Source: Dehalococcoidia bacterium (lineage in GTDB: Bacteria; Chloroflexota; Dehalococcoidia; Lucifugimonadales; Lucifugimonadaceae). Taken from it: DNA of 64,000 bases. The stretch covers positions 1 through 64,000 of the forward strand of contig JAJEGY010000007.1 of NCBI GenBank assembly GCA_022819585.1, written 5' to 3'. Of this stretch, positions 8,598 to 16,850 are shown piece by piece; within the stretch, counting starts at the first letter, position 1; the number at the start of each line of letters is the position of its first letter. The position numbers and the translations under genes were made by a program. The notes under the pieces were generated by a model. The model did not search any database and had not been told where the DNA came from. It saw only the letters and a list, made by a program, of their open reading frames with translations.

Positions 8598-9752
8598 TTA
8601 GCTGCCGGCCGCCATCGCGTGCTCAGGCGCGGGGGACCGGGTGGCGCGTTCGATTGCTTTGTCGAGGAGGCGTTCTTGGAGTTTCATGCTTCCGCCAGTG
8701 CCGCCGAGTCGGAAGGCGATGATTTCGGACATGACACTGATGGCGATCTCTTCGGGGGTGCGACCGCCGATGTCGAGACCGATGGGGGCGTTGATGCGTC
8801 GGAGTTCTTCGGGGTCGAATCCGTTTCGGATTAGCTCTTCAAAGATGAGGATAGTCTTGCGTTTGCTGCCTAGGAGTCCTATGTAGGATGCCGGAGTTCG
8901 GAGTGCGCCGGAGACTGCTGCGTCGTCGAACTGGTGGCCTCGGGAGGCTACGACGACGAAGGAGTTGGTGTTGACGGGGAGTTTGTCGAAGCCGTCTCTG
9001 TAGTCGCCTACGAGGGTGATGTCGGCTTCGGGGAAGCGCTCGGGGTTGGAGAATTGCTCGCGGTCATCGAATACGAAGATGCGGAAGCCGACGCTTTTTG
9101 CGATTGGTGCGATAGCTTTGCTGACATGTCCGCCGCCGATGAGGACGAGAGTTGGGGGAGTGGTGTATGCCTCGATGTAGCACTCGATGCCGTCGTCTAA
9201 GCGGAGGTAGTCGTTTTTCCCCATTGCCATGAGGTCGCGGGCTTTGGCGGTAGTCATGGCTTCGAGGACCTTGTCGCCGAGACTGCCTTGGGTGTCGCCG
9301 TTTTCACGGACTAGCATCTTGGTGCCGACTTTGACTTTTGATCCGGCGGGGGCATCGGTAACGTTGACGATGGCCATTGGCGGGCCGCCGGCGTATGCTT
9401 CGACGGCTTGGGCTGCGAAGTCTCGGTATGGGTCGGAGTCGCGGATCGGGTCGATGAGGAAGTACATTGTGCCGCCGCAGACTAGGCCGTCTTGAGCAGC
9501 TAGGTCTTCGTTGAGTTCGTAGTCGCGGAGTTCTGCGTCGCCGCCGCGTTTGAGGAGTTCTTGGGCGGCGAACCAGATGTCGCCTTCGACGCATCCGCCA
9601 CCTAGGGTGCCGACGCCGCTGCCGTCTTGACGGACAAGAAGTTTTGCGCCGGACTTTTGGGGTGTTGAACCAGAAGTGCGGACGACCGTGGCAACTACCA
9701 TCGGTTTGTTTTCGTCTAGCTCTTCAACCGCTGCTTTGAAGACCGATTCCAT
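8598..9752 (-). CDS. XdhC/CoxI family molybdoenzyme maturation factor
   Basis: A 384-residue protein with the two expected domains: an N-terminal XdhC/CoxI region (VVATVVRTSGSTPQKSGAKL, then TLGGGCVEGDIW) and a C-terminal Rossmann domain (LVLIGGGHVSKAIAPIAKSVGF, with SRGHQFDDAAVSGAL and YIGLLGSKRK). The family delivers sulfurated molybdenum cofactor to xanthine/CO dehydrogenase-type enzymes. It is the first gene of a minus strand set followed by the MobA-like gene. Confidence 0.9.
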   Translation of the reverse strand: MESVFKAAVEELDENKPMVVATVVRTSGSTPQKSGAKLLVRQDGSGVGTLGGGCVEGDIWFAAQELLKRGGDAELRDYELNEDLAAQDGLVCGGTMYFLIDPIRDSDPYRDFAAQAVEAYAGGPPMAIVNVTDAPAGSKVKVGTKMLVRENGDTQGSLGDKVLEAMTTAKARDLMAMGKNDYLRLDDGIECYIEAYTTPPTLVLIGGGHVSKAIAPIAKSVGFRIFVFDDREQFSNPERFPEADITLVGDYRDGFDKLPVNTNSFVVVASRGHQFDDAAVSGALRTPASYIGLLGSKRKTILIFEELIRNGFDPEELRRINAPIGLDIGGRTPEEIAISVMSEIIAFRLGGTGGSMKLQERLLDKAIERATRSPAPEHAMAAGS

Positions 9753-9824
9753 CTTTCACCTGCTCCTGAGGCGCGTCCGAAACGAACTGCCACTAACTAT
9801 CCCCGCAACCGCACGGACTTACAG

Positions 9825-10661
9825 TTACATGCTACTACCAGTGTCTAGTTGGTCGTCAGTTGGAGCGTCTTCTTCGGCACGGCGGCGTCTGCGTTCTCTG
9901 CTAATGACCACACTGACAACTATTCCGCCGAAGATGAGGATGAAGAGGACGGTGATGATGATTGGGACGAGTTCGAATTGAGTGCCGGGGTCGCGGCTGG
10001 TTGCGGAGATGTTGATGCCGTCGAGGAGGTTTGCGTCCCAGATGAGAACGCCGTCTACTTCGCGATTGGCGTTGTGTTGAATGTATTCGCCGGGGAGTTC
10101 GAGTGAGAGGATGAAGGGCAGTTCTAGGTTTGCGAGGTCGATCGGCAGGTCTCCTGCGAAGCCGCCGAGGTCGTCGAGGCCTTCTGTGATCGATGGGTCG
10201 GTGGTCTGGTTCAGTTCCACGATCCAGCCATCGTCGTTTTGGGTACGGGCAAAGGTGAACCTGCCGATGCCGACGGTTTCGGTGAGTTCTCCTAAGATCG
10301 AATCGCCTTGGGATAGTGCGGTCAATGCCGGATCATGCGGATCGAAGTTGGCGCGTATTCTGATGCCTGTATATCCGGCTTCGGAATATGGTTCGACGGT
10401 TGCGCCTTCGAGTCCTTCGGTTTCAAGTTCGTCAGCGGGGGCATCGAGAAAATCGCCGAATGGGTCGTCGCCGCCGAGTTGAGCCAGTGACATGATTGCG
10501 TCGCTGACGGCTGCGATCAGTTCGATTTCACCCTCGCCCTCTTCGTTGACAGATAAATTGATCTCTGCTTTGCAGGCGACCATCGAGATCAACGCGGTTG
10601 TTGCCAAGAGAATCGTGAGCAAAGATCTGACAGATCGGATGGAGGTTGTTGGAGATTTCAC
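9825..10661 (-). CDS. LppM-like lipoprotein with C-terminal membrane anchor
   Basis: A 278-residue exported protein. A signal peptide ends in SMVACKAE, a weak lipobox because the -3 residue is Met. The mature part starts INLSVNEEGEGEIELI, which resembles the LppM/DUF3153 domain. A single hydrophobic segment near residues 228-250 is followed by SRERRRRR and an acidic tail, so the C-terminus should be cytosolic. It starts with GTG. The gene lies 72 nt downstream of chrA on the same strand. Function is unknown; the family assignment is by pattern only. Confidence 0.7.
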   Translation of the reverse strand: MKSPTTSIRSVRSLLTILLATTALISMVACKAEINLSVNEEGEGEIELIAAVSDAIMSLAQLGGDDPFGDFLDAPADELETEGLEGATVEPYSEAGYTGIRIRANFDPHDPALTALSQGDSILGELTETVGIGRFTFARTQNDDGWIVELNQTTDPSITEGLDDLGGFAGDLPIDLANLELPFILSLELPGEYIQHNANREVDGVLIWDANLLDGINISATSRDPGTQFELVPIIITVLFILIFGGIVVSVVISRERRRRRAEEDAPTDDQLDTGSSM

Positions 10662-10733
10662 GATTGAAGTGTCCTTGATGAGTAGGGAGCTATTGGGATA
10701 TACGATACAGTTCTTTCGGATGGTTGATGTGGT

Positions 10734-11960
10734 TCATGTGATTGCGGCAAGTCCGACTCCTGCTACGGCGCAGAGGATGACTACTAGCCATGAGGGTAGT
10801 TTCCAGAACATGAGGAGTCCGAAGGCTGCTGCGGCTAGGGCGAAGTCTTGGGGTTCTTTGATGGAGGATGTCCATACAGGGTCGAACAGGGCGGCGGCGA
10901 GGATTCCGACGACTGCGGCGTTGATTGCGACTAGGGCGGCTCGGACGTTGTTGGCTTGGCTGAGTTGGTTCCAGAAGGGGAGGATGGCGATGACTAGGAG
11001 AAATGATGGGAGGAAGATGGCGATGAGAGCGATAAGTGCGCCCGGGATGCCGCCGGGTCCGATGTTCATGACTGTGCCAAGGTAGGCGGAGAAGGTGAAG
11101 AGAGGACCAGGGATTGCTTGGGATGCCCCGTAGCCAGCGATGAATTGTTCGGCGGTCAGCCATCCGTTTGCAACAGTTTCGGATTCGAGGGTCGGTAGGA
11201 CTACGTGGCCACCGCCGAATACTAGGGATCCGCTTCGGAAGAAACCGTCGAAGATGTTCAGGATATCGATGTCGTCGAGGAAGACGCGGATAAGTGGGAG
11301 TCCGATTAGGAGAAGGAAGAAGAGGAGGGCGAAGGTTATGCCCAAGGTTTTGGGGATTGCGTAGGTATTGTCTTCGGTAGAGGATTCGTCTACGTAGTGA
11401 TGGAAGCGGAACCAGCCGTAGGCTCCGGCTATGAGGATCACTATGACGATGGTGAATGCGATAGGGGAGAGGAGGATTGCGATGGCGGAGATGATGGCGA
11501 TGGTGGCGCGGGTTTTGTCGGGGGCTAGGGAGGTGCTCATTCCCCATAGGGCTTGCGCGACTACGGCGACGGCGGCGATCTTGAGGCCGTTAAGCCATGA
11601 TCCTTCGAGGAGGTTGTCGAACTCGGTTATGCCGAAGCCGAATGCGATTAGTATGGCGGCGGAAGGTGCGGTGAAGGCGATCCAGGCGAGGAGTCCACCG
11701 AGGAGTCCGCCGCGTGTGATTCCTACGGCTATGCCGACTTGACTGCTGGTCGGGCCAGGGAGGAAGTGGCAGAGGGCGACTAGATCTGAGAAGCGTCGTT
11801 CGGAGAGCCAGCGTCGGTTTGCTACGTATTCCTGATGGAAGAATCCGATGTGGGCGATGGGTCCACCGAAGGATGTCAGGCCGAGGCGTAGGGCTACGGC
11901 GAAGATTGTAAGGAGGTTGGTTAGGCGAGAGGTTGTGCCGGTTGAGGATTCTTCGGTCAT
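10734..11960 (-). CDS. chrA: Chromate transporter, long (two-domain) ChrA type
   Basis: A 408-residue membrane protein made of two homologous CHR domains. The first reads LRLGLTSFGGPIAHIGFF, RRWLSERRFSDLVALC and LPGPTSSQVGIAVG. The second reads SGSLVFGGGHVVLPTLE, GWLTAEQFIAGYGASQAIPGP and FTFSAYLG. Long-form ChrA proteins export chromate, although many homologues in metal-poor habitats have no tested substrate. There is no associated chrB or chrC in the window. Confidence 0.9.
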   Translation of the reverse strand: MTEESSTGTTSRLTNLLTIFAVALRLGLTSFGGPIAHIGFFHQEYVANRRWLSERRFSDLVALCHFLPGPTSSQVGIAVGITRGGLLGGLLAWIAFTAPSAAILIAFGFGITEFDNLLEGSWLNGLKIAAVAVVAQALWGMSTSLAPDKTRATIAIISAIAILLSPIAFTIVIVILIAGAYGWFRFHHYVDESSTEDNTYAIPKTLGITFALLFFLLLIGLPLIRVFLDDIDILNIFDGFFRSGSLVFGGGHVVLPTLESETVANGWLTAEQFIAGYGASQAIPGPLFTFSAYLGTVMNIGPGGIPGALIALIAIFLPSFLLVIAILPFWNQLSQANNVRAALVAINAAVVGILAAALFDPVWTSSIKEPQDFALAAAAFGLLMFWKLPSWLVVILCAVAGVGLAAIT

Positions 11961-12005
11961 GTTGGAGATCGTTTCAACCGGCGCGTGGTGTTTTCTAGGG
12001 GTTGC

Positions 12006-13103
12006 TCAGACGCGGAACTCTTCTAGGACGTCCCATTTGGGTTCCAAGCCTAGGCCGGGGCGGTCTGGGGCGTGGACGTAGCCGTCTTCGATGTAGAGTT
12101 CGTGTTGCCAGATCTTGCCGTGCATTGGGTCGACGGTGTCTCGGTAGTATTCGAGGATGAGGCCGTTGGGGATTGCGGCTACGAGGTGGATGTGGACGTA
12201 TTGGGAGCCGTGCGGGGCGATGTCGAGGTCGTGGGCTTGGGCCAGCGCGGCGACTTTCATGAACTCGGTGATGCCGCCGAGGACTAAGGCGTCGGGTTGG
12301 AGGATGTCGACGGCTCGGTGGTCGATCATGTCTCGGAATCCGTAGCGGGTGTATTCGTTTTCGCCTGCGGCTACGGGGACGGAGGTTGCGCGGGTGATTT
12401 CTCGCTGACCGATGTAGTCGTCGGGTTCTACGGGTTCTTCGAACCAGAAGAGGTCGTATTTCTCGGCTTTACGGGCGAACTCGATGGCTTCGTAGTGGCG
12501 GTATGCGTTGTTGGCGTCGACCATCAGGCGGACGTCGGGGCCGATGGTTTCGCGGCAGACGCGGACGCGTTCGATGTCTTCGTTGATGGGTACTGCGCCG
12601 ACTTTGATCTTTACGGCTCGTGCGCCGAGTTCGACGTTGGATGCCATTTCAGCGGCTAGTTCTTTTAGTCCTTTTCCTTCTTCGTAGTAGCCTCCGGCGA
12701 CGTAGGTGTCGACGCGGTCGGTGTATCCGCCGAGGAGTTTGTAGACGGGGAGTCCGGCTACTTTTCCTTTGATGTCCCAGAGAGCGATGTCGACGCCTCC
12801 GAGCATTCTGGTTGTGATGCCTCGGCGTCCGACTAGCTTGGGTCGCCACATTTCGCGCCAGATGCGTTCGTTGTCGAGAGGGTCCATTCCGACGAGCATC
12901 TTTTTGAAGTGTCCGATGATGGCTTCGCCGACTTCGGGAGATGCTTCAATACCGCCAGCTAGGCCGATGCCGGTGATTTGGGGATCATCGGTCTCGATGA
13001 CGACGATGTTGAGGAGGTTGTGGGTGTATGTGTAGAGGCCGTTGGTGATGGGGACTTCTCTCGGCCACTTGAACATTTCTAGTTTGACGTCGGTGATCTG
13101 CAT
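12006..13103 (-). CDS. Enolase superfamily protein (mandelate racemase subgroup; dehydratase-like)
   Basis: A 365-residue protein. The start at 13103 (MQITDVKLEMFKWP) is preferred over long upstream extensions because family homology begins there and the upstream tract looks non-coding. Catalytic elements are present: AVKIKVGA (KxK base), LMVDANNAY (metal Asp), WFEEPVEP (metal Glu), AAGENEYTRYG (metal Glu) and IAPHGSQYVHIH (His). This fits sugar-acid dehydratases or racemases of the mandelate racemase group. The substrate is unknown. A candidate structured RNA lies directly upstream on the same strand. Confidence 0.88.
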   Translation of the reverse strand: MQITDVKLEMFKWPREVPITNGLYTYTHNLLNIVVIETDDPQITGIGLAGGIEASPEVGEAIIGHFKKMLVGMDPLDNERIWREMWRPKLVGRRGITTRMLGGVDIALWDIKGKVAGLPVYKLLGGYTDRVDTYVAGGYYEEGKGLKELAAEMASNVELGARAVKIKVGAVPINEDIERVRVCRETIGPDVRLMVDANNAYRHYEAIEFARKAEKYDLFWFEEPVEPDDYIGQREITRATSVPVAAGENEYTRYGFRDMIDHRAVDILQPDALVLGGITEFMKVAALAQAHDLDIAPHGSQYVHIHLVAAIPNGLILEYYRDTVDPMHGKIWQHELYIEDGYVHAPDRPGLGLEPKWDVLEEFRV

Positions 13104-13181
13104 GATTTGATCTCTTTGGTGAGTTGATGCTTGTTGGCAATGTTGAATGTTAGCGCAGTAGGGTTTTGACGCGTTTAATAG

Positions 13182-14043
13182 GGGCTTTTCAGCCCTTCCT
13201 TTTTTTCCGATTTCTCGGTTCCTGGTTTTGCCGGGGGCTTCGCTCGGTTTTCTCCCTGCCGCGATCGCCTCGCCAGGCCCTTCCGGTCTTATCGGACCGC
13301 CGAAGGGGAGCCGGACAGTCAAGCCGGTCCGCTTCGGACTCACGTCCTTCTTTTCTTTTCCGCTTCCCGGCGGCGCGGCGTTTTCGCGTCGCTGCGCCGC
13401 CGGTCGTCGGTCGACATACGTCTTGCTTCTGGTCACGGGCTTGGGCCCTTTCCAATGTTCCAGACACCTGCCTGAGCCGCCAGTGCTCAGGCCCGGGTCG
13501 CAGCCATGCATCCCCCGCTCGACGGCGCTGCGGGCGCCGTCTCGCGCCCCCTTCGCTTCGCGAAAGGGGCATCTAAGGATGCAACGAGTCGCTGCTTCCC
13601 ATCGGACCTAGGTCCTCGGGCTGTAGCCGGTCCTGTGGCGAACAGGACTCGACGTCTTCCACCGTCCACGCACGCTCTCCCGATCCCTCGACACCTACTT
13701 GCCTCTCACGGAGAACTCCTCGCACCGCTGCCCGACCGGGCGTCGGCGGAAGCTCTCCGCTCTCCTTCCTCATAAGAAGGGAGAGGCGTTCGGCGCTGGC
13801 CGGCTTGGCGACCACTGGATAGCCTTCCTGGCCGCGACCGTGAACCAGTCCCGAGTGCGCTTCGCACAATGGACCCCTTCGGCCTTTCAGCTCGCTCGTC
13901 AGGAGCTGCGGGGCGACGCCAAGGTCGCTGGGTTTCTTCCCGCCTCCGGCGAGTTTCTTCCAGCTTCCAACACGATCCCAGGCAGCCTCTAGGGCTGGGG
14001 TTGCCGCAACCGTCGGTGCGACGTATGTCTGTCGATCAAACTG
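13182..14043 (-). ncRNA. Candidate large structured RNA (hairpin-dense, GC-rich, no recognised gene)
   Basis: About 0.86 kb without a recognisable protein but packed with inverted repeats. Examples read from sequence: 13182-13195 (5-bp stem closed by GAAA on the minus strand), 13207-13218 (4-bp stem, GAAA loop), 13284-13299, 13327-13339, 13368-13402 (9-bp stem), 13471-13491 (7 bp), 13521-13541 (8 bp), 13546-13570, 13630-13648 (7 bp), 13730-13741, 13760-13785 and 13855-13867. A 10-bp perfect long-range complement joins 14020-14029 to 13413-13422. On the minus strand the loops are A-rich and two are GNRA loops, which favours that strand. A promoter sits just upstream. It matches none of the large RNAs I can recall (not RNase P, tmRNA or rRNA). 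The boundaries are estimates. Confidence 0.55.
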
Positions 14044-14049
14044 TTGTTA

Positions 14050-14078
14050 ATGCTACAGGCGTTTCGGAGTGTTGTCAA
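14050..14078 (-). promoter_or_regulatory. Sigma70-type promoter for the candidate structured RNA
   Basis: On the minus strand a perfect TTGACA (14078-14073) is followed by a 17-nt spacer and TAGCAT (14055-14050), which matches four of six -10 positions. Transcription would start near 14043 and run into the hairpin-rich tract. No coding start lies close downstream. Confidence 0.55.
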
Positions 14079-14326
14079 GCTGTTCTGGCAGATTTGTTCG
14101 GATTTGCGGAGTCGGATTGATGGAGGGCGATGCAGCGATGGGATTCGTTTGTTCCAGGATTGATGGTGTCGGATTCCGTCGGTTTCGCGTGTGCCGGCGT
14201 TTTTGTCTGAATTGGGATTCTTGGGATTGGAGGGGGATTCTGGGGATTTTGTTGCTGTGCTGTCGGGGGATTGCGCTGGGGTGGGTTGGTGGTTCTTTGG
14301 GGTGCCCCTCCCTTTTGTCCTCCCCG
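14079..14326. other. Non-coding spacer, G-rich on the + strand
   Basis: This stretch has no supportable gene. The + strand is strongly G/T-rich with repeated GGGATT/GGATT words around 14215-14260. Open frames on either strand are low-complexity and overlap each other. Nothing else was recognised. Confidence 0.5.
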
Positions 14327-14440
14327 GTCACCCTCACCCTGGCCCTCTCCCGCTGTTGATGCGTATTTTGGGGGAGAGGGGGTTTTGTTCGTGGTCGATG
14401 GAGGTTTTGGTTGGGGTTTTGGAGGTGTGTGGGAGGAGTG
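14327..14440. repeat. Dispersed intergenic repeat, copy A
   Basis: The sequence contains CACCCTCACCCTGGCCCTC followed by a GGGGGAGAGGG arm, and then TCGATGGAGGTTTTGGTTGG. It is closely matched by copy B at 15783-15880, including the flanking GATGGAGG-TTTGGTTGGGGTTT part. This CCCTCACCC...GGGAGAGGG type of palindromic repeat is common between genes in many bacteria. Confidence 0.7.
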
Positions 14441-14685
14441 GTTGTTGAGGGGGATTGCGGTTGCTGAAGGTGCTCGGAGATAGTTACGAACTCTTGCCGC
14501 TGGCCGTGTCACTTGATTTCGTCAGCATCGTTCCAAGATTCGTCCCTGTCGCTATCGGCATCGCGCAACCGACTCGAATGCGCCGCAATTCACCAAAAAC
14601 GTAGATGCTAATCCGTACCCTCGGCGGTAGGGAACAAATCCGCGCTCCATGTCGTCATGTTCTTAGAAGCAAAGGAGAACATCCA
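14441..14685. other. Intergenic spacer upstream of the lipoprotein gene
   Basis: No gene is supported here. The region ends with an AAGGAG ribosome-binding site at about 14671-14677 for the lipoprotein start at 14686. No convincing promoter could be placed by eye. Confidence 0.4.
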
Positions 14686-15540
14686 ATGACCGGACAGACA
14701 GAGACACACTCGACGACACGGCAGCGGTGCATCGTTCATGCCGCTGCGGTTCTGATGCTTTGCGTGGTCGCAACTGTTGCAACGGCTTGCGGAGACGTAG
14801 AAAACCCGCCAACATCGAATCTCGACACGCAGGTCGTAGCAACTGACGCCAAGCATCAGAGGTCTGTCTCTGTTACAGCGTCCGTACCGTCCGCCACTGC
14901 CACACCCAAGGTAGAAGAACCGGCTGCCGACACCAAAGAAGCTTCAGCGAGTGATAGCGATGCTTCAAAGGAAGAGGCGAAATCTGCCGAAGACAAAGAT
15001 GAAGAGGGTGAACACGCCTCGGCGTCTTCCGAGAGCTCCAAAGAGTTTGAAGGCGACAATCGTGGCGGCGGAGACGATGACGACGCCGTCAGCAATACTA
15101 ACCGGATTTCCGGTTCAAGCGACTTTGACTGGGCGCAGAACCAGGCTTTGAGAGACGCTGAACCGCTCGAAGCAGTGTCTTGGGCATCGGGGCCGGCAAT
15201 GTCCCCGGGCGAGTTATCGGGGGAAGGTAAGTTGGACGGCGATGCTGTGCTGTTCGATCCGAATCTCGGCGAAGGCGCGGCGTTTGCGGTCTATCACGCC
15301 AACTACGACGATGAACCGATGTTGGTGCTGCTGCCGAACCTTGGAGCAATGATGATCTGGGACACCAGCTTGACCGTTGCTGAAATGGACTACGAACTGG
15401 ACGGTCAGTCATTCAGCTTCCGGGCTTACTCACCGATGCTATTCGATGCCGATCCGTCGGATCTGAAACTCAGGGTCTTCGGGTTCGACAGCGATGGCGC
15501 CCCCGCGCTGCTGGCTGTCAGCACCATCACGTTCGAATGA
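14686..15540 (+). CDS. Secreted lipoprotein with acidic low-complexity linker, unknown function
   Basis: A 284-residue protein. The ATG at 14686 has AAGGAG 8 nt upstream and opens a classic lipoprotein signal: a hydrophobic stretch ending VATVATACGD. Residues about 60-140 are a Ser/Glu/Asp/Lys-rich, probably disordered linker. The C-terminal 130 residues form a compact domain of unknown family (WASGPAMSPGELSGEGKLDG, then ALLAVSTITFE at the end). It is probably anchored on the outer face of the membrane. The gene sits alone between repeat-rich non-coding tracts. I do not recognise the family. Confidence 0.75.
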   Translation: MTGQTETHSTTRQRCIVHAAAVLMLCVVATVATACGDVENPPTSNLDTQVVATDAKHQRSVSVTASVPSATATPKVEEPAADTKEASASDSDASKEEAKSAEDKDEEGEHASASSESSKEFEGDNRGGGDDDDAVSNTNRISGSSDFDWAQNQALRDAEPLEAVSWASGPAMSPGELSGEGKLDGDAVLFDPNLGEGAAFAVYHANYDDEPMLVLLPNLGAMMIWDTSLTVAEMDYELDGQSFSFRAYSPMLFDADPSDLKLRVFGFDSDGAPALLAVSTITFE

Positions 15541-15566
15541 TGTGGAGCGTAGCGGGGATGACGGGG

Positions 15567-15662
15567 TTATGCAGGAACGACTTGGACGTTTAGGTTTTGT
15601 CCGACGGCTTTGAGGGCATTTTCGACTTGGTTGATGTGTGATCGGTGGTGAGGGTTTTCATC
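15567..15662 (-). pseudogene. Possible remnant of a protein C-terminus (substrate-binding protein-like)
   Basis: On the minus strand an open stretch reads DENPHHRSHINQVENALKA, continues VGQNLNVQVVPA and stops with TAA at 15567-15569. Upstream it passes into low-complexity sequence with no start or family match. The style resembles a segment of ABC-type periplasmic binding proteins of the ABC_sub_bind kind, but the piece is short and the match is from memory of the pattern only. Confidence 0.3.
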
Positions 15663-15782
15663 AGGGCTCAATTTGCATGGATGGAGGGGATGGACGGGAT
15701 GTTTAGTGATGGTTGTCTAGAGTGTTGTTTTTCGGGTCTGGGTGTTGGTCGTTTGCCTTGCCCCGCCCGTATGTCCGCCCCG

Positions 15783-15880
15783 ATTACCCTCACCCTGACC
15801 CTCTCCCGCTGAGCGGGAGAGGGGATTTGTTCATAGTTGATGGAGGCTTTGGTTGGGGTTTCGGGAGTGTGGGGGGATGT
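15783..15880. repeat. Dispersed intergenic repeat, copy B
   Basis: This is the second copy of the element at 14327-14440. It contains TACCCTCACCCTGACCCTC and CCGCTGAGCGGGAGAGGGG, a clear inverted repeat (CTCTCCCGCT/AGCGGGAGAG), followed by GATGGAGGCTTTGGTTGGGG. Copy A carries a short insertion in the loop and looks more degenerate. Confidence 0.75.
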
Positions 15881-15921
15881 GTGTGGTTGGGGTGCATGGG
15901 GTTTGAAGCAGTGGTGATTTT

Positions 15922-16014
15922 GGGCGACACCATCACTCTGCGAAGGGCGCTTTGCTTCCTTCGCAGCCCATCCCCGGGCCGTTCTCGAACGGCCCCTACG
16001 GGGTGTCGTTGCCC
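15922..16014. ncRNA. Compact three-stem structured element (strand unknown)
   Basis: The element folds by simple inverted repeats into a junction. An outer stem pairs GGGCGACACC (15922-15931) with GGTGTCGTTGCCC (16002-16014, 2-3 nt bulge). Two perfect inner hairpins follow: CTGCGAAGG/CCTTCGCAG (15938-15946 with 15958-15966) and GGGCCGTTC/GAACGGCCC (15976-15984 with 15987-15995). It lies 40 nt past the end of the minus strand phosphatase gene, so it could be its terminator or a separate repeat-type RNA element. Confidence 0.5.
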
Positions 16015-16053
16015 TGTTTGGGTTCAGGGCTGCGCGAAAAAGGGCAAAGGTGT

Positions 16054-16845
16054 TTAGTCGTTGAGGATTTCTAAGACTTGGTCGTGGAGCAGGCCGTTTG
16101 TGGAGATTGCGCTGTTGCCGTGGATTGTGGGGTTGTTTTGGAGGTCGGTGAATTTTCCGCCTGCTTCTTCGATGATGGATTGGAGGGGTGCGCTGTCCCA
16201 GACGTTCATGAATGGGTCGATCATGATTTCGGCGCGGCCTGTGGCGACTAGGTAGTGTCCATAGCAGTCGGGGAGGCCACGGTGGACGTCGACGCTGTAG
16301 GACAGTTTTTGGAACTGATTGGATTTCCCGATTCGATCGAAGCTGCGAGTGGAGGTTGTTGAGAGACAGGCGTCGGAGAGGTTAGATACCTGTGTCACAC
16401 GAGCTTCTTTCGGTTTTATGGGATCAAGGCTGTCGGACCACCATGCACCTAGGCCTTTGGCGGCGTAGACGATTTCGTTCAGGGCAGGGAAGACGATGAC
16501 GCCTGCCGCGGCCTCGTCTTTGTGTTCGAGACCCATCATTACGCCGAATAGGGGGACGCCGCGGATGAAGGAGTGAGTGCCGTCTATGGGGTCAAGATAC
16601 CAGCGGTAGTCGGAGGTTCCATGTTGAGTGCCGAACTCTTCGCCGACGATGGTGTCTTGTGGGAAGTGTTGGGCTAGGTATGCGCGGAGGATTTGTTCGG
16701 ATTCTTTGTCGGCGCGGGTTACGGGGGTGTGGTCGGGTTTGGTTTCGATTGTGAGGTCGGAAGCTCGGAAGTATTGGAGGGTGTGTCTGCCGGCTTGGGT
16801 TGCGGCTGTGATGGCGAGGTCTAGTCTTTGTTGGAGTTCGGACAT
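16054..16845 (-). CDS. Inositol monophosphatase family protein (histidinol-phosphatase-like)
   Basis: A 263-residue Mg-dependent phosphatase with all family motifs: IVGEEFGTQ, WYLDPIDGTHSFIRGVPLFG and VWDSAPLQSIIEEAGG. The start at 16845 (MSELQQRL) is chosen because the family N-terminus begins there; it lies 6 nt after the stop of the upstream gene. Members of this branch act on inositol-1-phosphate, histidinol phosphate or similar. It is the last gene of an operon with a glycosylase-like and a DUF6884-like gene, an unusual partnership. Confidence 0.85.
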   Translation of the reverse strand: MSELQQRLDLAITAATQAGRHTLQYFRASDLTIETKPDHTPVTRADKESEQILRAYLAQHFPQDTIVGEEFGTQHGTSDYRWYLDPIDGTHSFIRGVPLFGVMMGLEHKDEAAAGVIVFPALNEIVYAAKGLGAWWSDSLDPIKPKEARVTQVSNLSDACLSTTSTRSFDRIGKSNQFQKLSYSVDVHRGLPDCYGHYLVATGRAEIMIDPFMNVWDSAPLQSIIEEAGGKFTDLQNNPTIHGNSAISTNGLLHDQVLEILND

Positions 16846-16850
16846 GGCAT

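Noticed and set aside
12297-12659. Acidic, Val/Asp-rich + strand frame opposite the enolase gene
   Set aside because: It is the mirror of a strongly biased coding strand, without ribosome site or family match.
13104-13511. Extension of the enolase-superfamily gene upstream to 13511
   Set aside because: The added 136 residues are basic and low-complexity and cover the hairpin-rich tract; the family N-terminus is at 13103.
13166-13869. Several 90-130 codon reading frames on both strands in the GC-rich tract
   Set aside because: They overlap each other on opposite strands, are Arg/Pro/Ser-rich, lack ribosome sites and match no family. High GC and dense hairpins explain the open frames better than coding does.
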